Positions 39,203 to 48,300 of a stretch of DNA of 64,000 nt are shown here, in pieces; within the stretch, counting starts at the first letter, position 1, and each line of letters opens with the position of its first letter. The stretch lies in contig NC_092497.1 in NCBI RefSeq assembly GCF_047495875.1, positions 60,611,477-60,675,476 on the forward strand, given 5' to 3'. This DNA is from Pithys albifrons albifrons. Its lineage: Eukaryota; Chordata; Aves; Passeriformes; Thamnophilidae. The notes beneath the pieces were generated by a model that did not search any database, was not told the origin of the DNA, and was given only the letters and a program-made list of their open reading frames with translations. The position numbers and the translations under genes were made by a program.

Positions 39203-39954
39203 TGTCGGAGGAGACCCGAGGTTTATACAGTGGCAGTAATACTACAAGAGATGGATAGACGAGGACACCGAAGTCCAGGAACCCGGCTCCCCGAATATAG
39301 GAGCTCTGCGAGAGATTTATAAGGACTCTAATAAGCTCACACCCTATATTGATGCTTCCCCAGTCTAAATGTTATACCCTTAATGTGGTTACCCTGGTTA
39401 TTTTTCCCTTAGTCGTTCCTTATCCAAGTTCCCTCTTCCCACAAAACCCTCCGGGTCGCAGCCCCCTGTCCTGGCCCGACCTGGCCATGGGGGCGGTTGC
39501 CGGCTGGGCCGCCCACAAGGCGCTGCTGGAGCCCGGGCGGGGGCTGTTCCTGCCTTGGAGTGCCGGAAGCCTTACGGTAGACTTTCCCCGCCCATCTCAT
39601 TCTCCTATTGGTTCTTTTGCCGCTCCTCCCCTCCCTTCTTCCCTTCGTTTGCATGCGCCCAATGAAGTACGTTACTCCGCCCTGTCTCCGCCCCTCTTCC
39701 CCGCCTACATCCGGGGAATTCCCATGCTCTCCTCAAAAGCTAGCGCGCGGCAATAAACTTGGCTTTGCCTCGTGGACTCCTGGCAAGTGCGGGTTTGTTC
39801 CGTTCGGAGCGGTCGCCGGGCCGGGGGCCGGAGGAGCCGACCTCGCTTCTAAGGGGCCTGATCCTAGGGGAGCCCTGCTTGCCGCTTTCCTAGCTTTGCT
39901 CCTGGAAGCAGAAACCTCTCCACCATATCGGTGGTCATTTACAATCTGCTGATA
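39203..39954 (+). mobile_element. Solo LTR of an endogenous retrovirus, nested
   Basis: 752 bp inserted in the reverse transcriptase frame of the RTE-like element. It begins TGTC and ends GATA, best read as a TGTC...GACA pair with one C-to-T change, and is flanked by a perfect 6-bp duplication (TTCAGG). A 6-bp duplication is typical of alpharetrovirus-like and ERVK-type (class II) elements; ERVL usually makes 5 bp and gammaretrovirus-like elements 4-5 bp. The + orientation follows from the polyadenylation signal AATAAA at 39752-39757 and the upstream GC boxes and CCAAT boxes. No gag, pol or env sequence is present, so recombination between two LTRs has removed the interior. The 85-135 aa frames inside it (39349-39952) are not viral proteins that I recognise. 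Confidence 0.88.
39590..39757 (+). promoter_or_regulatory. CpG-rich LTR promoter and poly(A) signal region
   Basis: The window's densest CpG stretch includes CCGCCC, CGCCCC and CCCCGCC boxes, an inverted CCAAT (ATTGG, 39607-39611), a direct CCAAT at 39659-39663, and AATAAA at 39752-39757. This fits the U3/R part of an LTR, read in the same direction as CAMK4. Promoter activity is inferred from the motifs only. Confidence 0.55.
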
Positions 39955-39960
39955 TTCAGG
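39955..39960. repeat. 6-bp target-site duplication of nested LTR, right
   Basis: The second TTCAGG copy, directly after the LTR end. Confidence 0.9.
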
Positions 39961-42787
39961 CTGACTTCCAACCCAAAAAGCTCAGCAGCCTCTGCAAAGC
40001 AGGATGTGAAGCGCTGCAGAGCTGCTTCTGTGTGAGCAACGAGGGCGGCATCATCAGCAAAAAGCAGCTCACGGACAAGGTGATTCAGGGTCTTGATGTG
40101 GGCCTTCAGTCGACTTAGGTTGAAGAGGCTTCCATCAGTACGATATCGGATGTAGATGCCGTTTTCTTCATCGAGGTCTGCTGCGGCTCTTTGGAGCATC
40201 ATGCGGAAGAAGATTGTGAATAGAGTTGGTGCAAGAACGCAACCTTGTTTCACACCATTGGTTATTGGAAAGGGCTCAGAGAGTGCATCACCATATCTGA
40301 CTTGTCCACGCTGATCCTCATGTAGCAGGATGATCATTTTGAGGAACTTGGGGGACATCCTAAACGTTCCAAGATCTGCCACAGGCCTTTTCTGCTCACA
40401 GTGTCGAAAGCTTTGGTGAGGTCAACGAAGGTTACATAGAGACCTTTGTTCTGTTCCCTACACTTCTCTTGCAGTTGTCTGAGAACAAACACCATGTCTG
40501 TGGGGCTCCTATTGGCTCTGAAGCCACACTGGCTTTCAGGTAGAAGATCTTCTGCAACAGTGGGTGCTAATCAGTTCAGAAGTATTCTTGCAAGGATTTT
40601 AGCAGCAATGGAGAGCAAAGTAATACCTCGGTAATTTGAGCAGTCCGATTTTTCTCCTTTCTTCTTGTACAGGGTGATAATGACTGCGTCATGGAGATCT
40701 GGTGGTAGTTCCCCTTGTTCCCAGCAGCGCACAACAAGCTCGTGGAATTTGGCATGAAGTGCTTGACCTCCATGCTTCCAGATTTCAGGTGAAATTCCAT
40801 CAACCCCAGCTGCCTTGCCAGTTTTCACCTGTTGTATGGCCTTGAGTATCTCTCCCATAGTAGGGGTTGCATCCAATTCATGTTTCACCGGTTGTTGTGT
40901 AATGTGCTGAATTGCTGAGCCTTGGACTACACGGTTGGCACTGAAGAGAGTCTGAAAGTGCTCAGACCATCAGTTCAGAATGGAGGTTTTATCTGTTAGA
41001 AGCAGTTGACCATCTGCACTGAGTAGGGGGCTTTGAACCTGGTGTGTGGGTCCGTACACTGCTTTCAGGGCCTCATAGAATCCTCTTTGGTCACTCAAAT
41101 CTGCACATAGTTGTGTCTTTTCTGCTAGGTCGAGCCACCATTTGTTCTGGATGTCTCGAAGTTTCTGTTGGAGCTTACTGCATGCAAGACGAAAGGCGGC
41201 CTTTTTTATATGGCAAGATGGTTGAGCAAGGTGTGCTTGGTGAGCAGTTCTCTTCTTCTTCAGCAATTCCTGGATCTCTTGATTGTTCTCATCAAACCGG
41301 TGTTTGTTTTTCTTGGAGGAGAACCCTAGGGACTCCTCAGAGGACTGCAGGATGCAACTTTTAATATGATGCCAAAGCGCTTCAGGAGAGGGATCTATGG
41401 GATTATCTTTAAGTCTAGTTTCAAGGTTTACCTGGAAGCTGTCTCTCACTGTAGCTGTTTGAAGATTGCTGACTTGGAGCCTCCTCCTTGGAATGCTGCC
41501 TCTCTTAGGTTTGGTCTTGAAGTGGAGGTTAAGTTTGCAGCGCACAAGGCAATGGTCCGTTTGACATTCTGCACTCGGCATCACTCAAGTATGACGGACA
41601 TCACTGACATTTCTCTGTTGTACTAAGATATAGTCAATGAGGTGCCAGTGCTTGGACTGAGGATGCATCCAGGTTGTCTTCAGGCTGTCTTTCTGTTGAA
41701 AGATAGTGTTGGTGATGGTGAGCTGCCGTTCTGCGCAAAATTCTAGCAGGAGGCGTCCGTTGTCGTTGCAGTTTCCAATGCCATGCTTGCCCAGGACTCC
41801 TTTCCAGGCTTCAGAATTCTTACCTACTCTGGCATTGAAGTCACCAAGGATTATGATCTTATCATGTGCAGGAACATTTTGGGTGAGGCGGCGCAGGTCT
41901 GTGTAGAATTTGTCTTTTTCCGCTGGGTCAGCTTGGAGAGTTGGGGCATATACGCTAAAAAGAACAACATGTTGCTTGTTGTGTAGAGGGAGGCGTAAGG
42001 ACATAATGCGATCGGAATGACCTGTTGGCAAATTTTCAAGTTTGGAGGCAATGGAGTTTTTAATCATGAAGCCAACTCCTGAAAGGTGTCTTTCGGTTTT
42101 GGGTTTGCCTGACCAGTAGAGTGTGTAGCCAGCACCATGTTCTTTAAGGCTGCCTTCCTCATGAAGACGAACTTCACTGAGAGCAGCAATGTCAATGTTG
42201 AGCCGTGACAGTTCATGGGCAATTAGAGCAGAACGACGCTCAGGACGTCCACTGTCCCCAGTATCAAGCATGGTTCTGATGTTCCAACATGCTAGTGTTA
42301 GTTTGAGCACACCTTTGCAGGCAGGTGTATGCCTTTGAAATCTCTTTGTTTTTGTTTGACCGCATGGAAGATGCCGGTTGGCCTCGGTTATCCAACTGGG
42401 TGTGGAGATGAGCTTTGTTTAGGCCACCTTTGCTAGGCCCCTCTCTGTGTGGAGTAAGCAGTGCTGTCCCTAGAAAAGGCTGCTTGGTCATTCAGGATGC
42501 TGCCGCAAGACTGTCATCTCTGGGGTCAAGTCTCTAATGACCCATATCCTGAACCGCCTGCATGCAGGGTTGGGTCTGCGGCTTCCAGCTGCTTCCTATC
42601 ACCTGCCGTTTTTGACCTTCACCTGTCGCTACAGGGCTTTGCAATGTGGGTGAACCCTTTGAGCCTGCGCAATGGATTTTTTAGGTGAGGCACAGCGTGC
42701 GCAGAACTGACCCCACCCTTTAATCCTAAGGTTCATCTGCCATGGCCTAGCGAGCTTGGACGGTGACAGCGAATACCTCAGGACGTA

Positions 42788-42921
42788 GGTTTGGTTAGAG
42801 TATTCTTCTCTTAGATGGATGGCCTTACAGGGCTAAACGAGCTCCATCTGCCCGGGTTTGGGGTTGGAGTTGTCCTTCTTCTAGGATGGTTGCCAGACGG
42901 CTAGCGAGCCCATCCTGCCCG
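42788..42921 (-). repeat. Two 67-bp tandem repeats in the RTE-like 5' UTR
   Basis: Two adjacent units, 42788-42854 and 42855-42921, both 67 bp. On the + strand each starts GGTTTGG and ends CTGCCCG, with shared blocks (CTTAGATGG / CTAGGATGG, GGCTAAACGAGCTCCATC / GGCTAGCGAGCCCATC). A partial related block (CATGGCCTAGCGAGCTTGG) lies at 42741-42759. They precede the coding frame and may be promoter monomers. Confidence 0.8.
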
Positions 42922-43065
42922 TGGACACACTTTGTCTGACCCTTCAGCTGAGACCTGTCTGGCATGGGAGACCCTACCAGAGGGACAAACCACCGCCATC
43001 ATAGCTCTCAACCTCATGAGGGCACGCAAGCTTCTCCCCCGCGACTAGGGGGTGCCCCGGAGAAG

Positions 43066-43078
43066 AACAGGAATGATT
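43066..43078. repeat. 13-bp target-site duplication, right copy
   Basis: AACAGGAATGATT directly beyond the 5' end of the RTE-like element. It is identical to 38299-38311. Confidence 0.95.
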
Positions 43079-44299
43079 AGTACCTCGAGAAAAGTTGATG
43101 TTTTACAGATTTCAGTGGTCCTGACAGTATTGAATATGGTTCCTCTCAAAAGTGGTCATAAGAAACTGCTTATCTTTGGTATGCAAGGAAAATATCAGAT
43201 CTGCGTGTTATTAGAGAACATTCTGTCAGGGTTCTGGAAGATGGATAAAGGTGATGGGAGCTGGTGCTTAATACAGATCTTGGTGTGATTATCTGGGTAA
43301 CAGAAGCAGTGCAAGGGGGTGTGAGACACCTGAGCAGGAGGTGGAAAGGCTAAAACAAAGAGACATTGTGATAGTAGTGGAGAGGGACAGGCCTCTAAAT
43401 GAGCAAGAAGATAGCAGTGGTTTGGCTATTTAGCCCTGTGGAACGCAGAACTGGAGAGAGAAGGAAAGAAATGGTACCTTGAATCTAGTTAAAAAAAATA
43501 CAAGCAAGAGAAGCAAAGGTGATTTTAGGCAATCTATTAGCAGAGTTATGAAAGCTAAGTTGAAGAATGTTAATTATCCAGAATCAAAAACATGAGTAAA
43601 AGCATGTACATAAAGTGGAGACCTTGTCATAGACAAGACCGTGCATAAGATCAGCTTCATAGTCTGCAGTGCTATTTTTTATGTTTGACAAAAGCCTCAG
43701 TGAAACATATGTTTGCCAATTTTATCTGGGTCTCACAGATTGAACGATGTAATTTTCAGCAGTACTTTCCTTTATTATCACTTCCTCAGGTTTACAAGAT
43801 CTCTCTGCATCACAATCCCCCTTGAACTAAGCAGCCCATTAAATCATTACCCTTTGACATCTTGTTAGCAGCCTGAGTTGTTCTTACGTGACAGAAGACA
43901 TTCCTCATCTGAACTTCCAGTGCAGCACTGAGCAAACAGAACAGTCATTTCCTCTCACTTGTTTGCAGTGTTTTGTGTACTGGAGCTTTGGCTGAGCAGA
44001 GATTATCTCTCAGTATGATGCTCAACCTGGCAAACACTGAGTTGAGATCAATATTTAAGAATGCCATTGTCATTCCCAGTTCATCAGTGGAACAAAGTCC
44101 TCCTGGCTCTTCCTTTTGGCCTTCCTACTTCCAGCCTGAGTGTCCTTCAGTAAACTGCACAAGTGCTTGCAGCCTGCTCTTACCTGAGAAATAGGATTTG
44201 ATTCATGAGATGAGATTCCCTATACATTAAATCCTGCTAAGCAGTACAATCCACAGAGCCCACTAGCAATTGCAACTAAAAGCCATTCAAAAGGCTATG
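43079..44299. other. CAMK4 intron between nested element and LTR
   Basis: About 1.2 kb of intron. Short open frames (43052-43288 and 43973-44194) have no domain. Nothing was recognised. Confidence 0.6.
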
Positions 44300-45310
44300 T
44301 GTGGTGGGTTGACCATGGGTGGATGCTGGATTCTGCCCACTGAATGCACTCTATCCTTCCCCTCCTCAGATAGAAAGGGGAGAAAAAATATGAGATGCGC
44401 ATGGATCAGGTTATGGGCAGGGAGAGATCACTCAGGAACTACCATCACAGGCAAAACAGATTCTACTTGGGGAAAATAGTTTTGTTTCTTGCCAATTAAA
44501 TCACAATGTGATGAGAAATTAAAACTGAATCTTAATCCTTCCTCTCATCCCTCCCTTCTTCACAGACTAAACTTTGCTTTAGATTTTTTTCTACCTCCTT
44601 CCCCCAGAGGTGCAGAGGGATGGGGAATGGGGGCCACAGTCGGTTCATCACACGTGTCTCTGCCACTCCTCACATCTTTCCCCTGCTCCAGCATGGAGTG
44701 CCTCCTATGGGAGACAATCTCCGTAAACTTCTTTAACGCAGCTCCTTCCCACAGGCTGCAGTTCTTCCATGGAGTGCATGGTCCTTGAGGAACAGGCTGC
44801 TCCAATGTGGGACTCTCTCTCCATGGAGCCACAGGTCATGCCAGGAACCTTCCCATGGAGTCACAACCTTCCCTGGGCATCCACCTGCCCCAGCATGGGA
44901 TCCTCCATGGGCTGCAGGTGGATCTCTGCTCTGCCATGGTCCTCCATGGGCTGCAGGGGCACAGCTGCTTCAGCATGGTCTGCACCACAGGTTAGTGGAA
45001 ATCTCTGCTCTGGGACCTTGGGTACTTCTTCTCCTTCCTGCACTGACCTTGGGGTCTGCAGGGTGTTCTCTCTCAGATGTTCTTACTCCTCTCTGTGGAC
45101 TGCTCTCACTGGTGTGCAGGGGTTTCCTCCTCTTTTTTAAATACCTGATCCCAGAGGTTCTGCCTCTGTCACTGGTGGCATTGGCCACCTGTGGGTCTGT
45201 CTTGGAGCTGGCTGGCATTGGCTCCATTGGATGGGGGAAAGCATCCAGCATCTTCTTACTGAAGCCACCATGTAACCCTTTCTTACCAAAATCTTGCCAC
45301 ACAACCCAGT
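44300..45310 (-). mobile_element. ERVL-like solo LTR, about 1 kb, antisense
   Basis: The + strand begins TGTGGTGGGTTGACC and continues through blocks that I recognise from a frequent bird ERV LTR: CACTCAGGAACTACC, GGGGAATGGGGG, GGTTCATCACACG, and repeated CCATGGGCTGCAGG and CATGG units. It ends near CTTGCCACACAACCC. The sense strand is the - strand: there, starting from 45310, inverted CCAAT boxes (ATTGG on + at 45226, 45217 and 45180) precede a TATA-like TATTTAAA (45136-45144), in the right order and spacing for U3. No clean 5-bp target duplication could be fixed, so the boundaries are approximate. Several open frames of 60-175 aa on both strands (44489-45380) are products of its composition. 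Confidence 0.75.
45136..45230 (-). promoter_or_regulatory. LTR promoter motifs (CCAAT x3, TATA-like)
   Basis: On the - strand, CCAAT boxes at 45230-45226, 45221-45217 and 45184-45180 are followed about 35 bp later by TATTTAAA (45144-45136). The order fits a retroviral U3. Activity today is unknown. Confidence 0.5.
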
Positions 45311-48300
45311 AGCCTTTAGTATTCATATTAATATCTGTGATTATTGCATAAAGTTTACGGATCAAAATCTCTGAAGACAAGGACTTCTGTGAAAACAGCC
45401 CATAGACAGAGCGCTGCTTTCTCCTTTAGCATCAGTGTTTACAGTCACGTTTGCTATTGAGTCCAGTGCAGCTATGGTTTCATGAAAAGAGGTTCATTTG
45501 AAGTAGGAGTGGCACCCCATGTTCTGAAATATGTTAAAATTAACATTGAACTATCTTCTGTTGGCACTTTTTAGTCTAGAAAAACTGTTCAACAATAGCC
45601 TGCAGAGGCTAAAGGCGACTTGGTTTCCTTTTTCTTATTTATACCATGCAAAAAAGTGAAAGGCTTTGAATTTTAATTTTATGTTTCTTCATAACATTTC
45701 ACATTCATAATCCAGGTCGTAACAAGCCAGAAACCTCTATGATTAGAAAACCCACAAATGATGGCATTATAATGATTGAGATGTTGAAATCAAGGGTGTT
45801 AGGAGGGGATACGATTTTCGATCTGCCTTTTCATAGTTCTTCGGTCAGATTGTTTTCTCTTTCTGATCAATAGGAATTTAGCTGTATACTTGAATGAGGC
45901 CAAAATAATTTGTTCCTGTACTGATTTAAGTTTAGATTCAGAGATGTGAGACAAAGTTTTTCATCCCAGTAGACATTCCTGTTTCTCATTAAATGTTTTA
46001 TTTTTATTTACTGATCTTTTGAATAAAATTATTTTTATAAACAAGATTTTAATATCGTTGCCTCAATTTGAAAGTTACTCAAAACCAATAAAAAGATTTT
46101 GTATCTCATACTGATTGCTAGACTAATCAATACAAATCAAACTGTGGACCAGATTCCTAATCATCATGTTGCTTTTTTTTTAGTATGGGATTAAAGTCAA
46201 GTACATCCCTAATCTTTAAGTCCCTTGTACAGGATATGAAAAGCAAAACCATAAATTAAAATACAGGAAGAAAAAAATACATTGCCACCATATCTCCATC
46301 CCTCAGAACACAGTGATAGTATGTGACTAAGTGATGGTCATTGCCTTTAATTTCACAGTTTTAAAACAGAATACCTCAGCTCTCTGAGGGTTATATCAGT
46401 GACTGTAGGCTTATCAAAGCTACAGAGGTATTTGAATTTTTATGGTAGTGCAGTACAAAACTCAGAACTACAGCCGTCAGTTTGATCCCTTTGAAGATAA
46501 CAGAAACATTTCCACTGATTTCATAGGATTATTTGCTGTTTGTTATGTGTGGCCAATTGTTTTTCTAGCTCTAACTCCTAACTGAAAATTCCTATTTACC
46601 ATAATACAAACACCTGAGCTGGTTTTGTACCCCAGGCTCCTCTGCTGTCAGAATCTGAGGCAGACACTGGAGGTGGCAGCATGTTCATGGATATATTCCA
46701 TCACTATTCACTGTGAAAAAACACTTGTGTTATATGAATTTGTTGCAAATTATTGTCACTCTCTCACAGAAACAGCTCTGAAATTTGCAGTTTGGAAAAG
46801 GTTGGCTTATTTGTGTTGGGAACACAACCTGTCCTCAAAGTAAAGTCAAGATACTGAGGTTTTCTTCTCCATTCATGGCTGTGAGTTTTGGTAGAACATA
46901 CGGCCTGGAACAGCAGTGTGTTCAGATAAAATATTTTTCCAAGGATTTTCTGAAAAAGGATGGCACAATGACTGAAAAACAGAAATTAATTTTTTTTAGG
47001 TTCTTATGGAGATCTCCATTATAACAGCAAACTTTGGAATCAAGAAAGATCCCTGTAGAAACTAGGAAAAATGTGTGGAAACCGGATTTTGAAAATTTTC
47101 ACTGTTAAAAATAAAATTCTGAATAAAGTTTCTTACGATGTCTTGCAAGATTAGCAGATCTCATAAAGGAAAGCATTTGTAGCCTTCTGTACATTGAACA
47201 ACAATCATAAGGTATGTTTTAAAAATTTACAGTGTAGCTTGAAGTTCTCAACTAGAGTAGCAAATCCACGGGAAGACTTCTTTATTTTACAGAAATTAAA
47301 AATCTCATTTTGACTGTTACTTGCCTTTCTGAAAAGAAGGAGCTGATACCAAATTCAGGTTTACATTTTGGTGTTTCACTGGGTTGTTCGTGGTATTTTG
47401 GAATTCCAGTTGTCCAAACAGTGAACGTGGAGTGCCTTGATAAAGACATCACAATTCCCAGCAGAATGTGAATTTTAATTTCACATTTAAGAGTCTGCAC
47501 AAACCATGTAATATTCCTTTCTAGAAAACCCATAATTATATTAGTCTGCAGTCTGAGGTAGCTTTTCAAAGGAAGCAGTCACCTACATAATAGAGATGTC
47601 CACAGGCTAATCATCCAGATCTCCTCCTCCTCCTTCTAGGAGATGAGAACTTTTTAAGTTCTTCAGGTTATGTTCTTACAGGAAGAGCTCATGTTTATGT
47701 TTTTTATTTTTTAAAGTATATGATTTATTCACAAATGTTTCTGGCACCCTATCAAGTACAACAAAAGGGTATGTTCTTAATGTTATCACCTGGAGAAAAA
47801 GTCAGGCTTGGAAAACTAGAATAGAAATGGATCTTCTGAGTTCAGTCTGTTTCAGGGATCTTGAGTAACTGTCCACAAAGCTGTTAGGCACTGAGTGGCC
47901 ACGAGCACAATAGACTTCTTTTCTGGTTGTGAGTGTAAATTTTGTGTTGCAGAATCATGAAAGTTGGGGATAGTTGGCAGATCTAACCTGCAAAGGGGCA
48001 CCTTGACCAAGGTCCGAGGTATGGTGTTGCTGACAAAAGTGGTATATTGCTTTCCTACCTCATTTCAGAATAGGGGAGTGCATGTGCCACAGTTCTATGA
48101 GACTGAGATCAGTCTGTTTGCCAAAGCACCCCTATGGTTTAATGTAATGGCACCTGGAAGGCAGAGGTAGGTCTTCATACTGAATGGAATGAGGGCTCAA
48201 TTCTAGTAAATGAATAAATGGAGACACTTCTGTGCATCTAGACCTTGAGGGCTGTGCTGTTTATATTTTGTAAAAAGTCTCTTAACGAAAGAACTTTTTT

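Larger units (their letters stand above)
38353..42310 (-). pseudogene. RTE-like endonuclease-reverse transcriptase ORF, broken
   Basis: The remains of a single frame of about 1066 codons. Endonuclease motifs in order (42310 to about 41540) are ACWNIRTM, ALSEVRLHE, YAPT, LGDFNARVG, HLIDYILV and TDHCLV: all the APE-type metal and catalytic boxes. Reverse transcriptase motifs are NYRGITLLS, FVDLTKAFDTV (40404-40433), NGVKQGCVLAPTLF and LFADDAAL, followed by FTYLGSIISSDG. The tail has RWAGHVSRM and ends with a Cys/His cluster (CAFCYR...SHQHAC). Breaks: in-frame TGA at 41585, 40970 and 40571 (coordinates of the lowest base), TAA at 39178, TAG at 38818, one net -1 frameshift in a short G run near 40350, and the LTR insertion at 39203. 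The exact start codon is unclear, since 42310 is a GTG. The copy is inactive. Confidence 0.92.
38312..43065 (-). mobile_element. Full-length RTE-like non-LTR retrotransposon
   Basis: A 4754-bp insertion on the - strand, about 3996 bp once the nested LTR and its extra 6-bp duplication are subtracted. It is bounded on both sides by a perfect 13-bp direct repeat, so both ends are set by the sequence. In order on the - strand it has a 5' UTR of about 750 bp with two 67-bp repeats, one long frame (endonuclease, then reverse transcriptase, then a C-terminal tail with a Cys/His motif), and a 3' UTR of only 41 bp. One long frame with a very short 3' UTR is a hallmark of the RTE clade, and the endonuclease resembles the RTE-derived domain that annotation pipelines label craniofacial development protein 2-like. 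RTE families have patchy distribution in birds; one (AviRTE) is known from horizontal transfer between birds and filarial nematodes. Whether this is AviRTE or another family is not settled here. Confidence 0.92.

Noticed and set aside
39349..39952. 85-135 aa frames in a CpG-rich stretch that could suggest a gene promoter with first exon
   Set aside because: The stretch is bounded exactly by a 6-bp duplication inside another transposon and reads as an LTR. The frames are by-products of GC content.
40571..42310. Possible host gene similar to craniofacial development protein 2
   Set aside because: That label comes from an RTE endonuclease domain. Here it is joined to a reverse transcriptase within a transposon flanked by target duplications.
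44489..45380. Several 60-175 aa frames on both strands
   Set aside because: They fall within an ERVL-like LTR with low stop-codon density. No retroviral or host protein motif.
47949..48020. Possible CR1 3' end (AGAATCATGAAAGTTGGGG)
   Set aside because: Only about 20 bases resemble the CR1 terminus and the following sequence does not continue the match.
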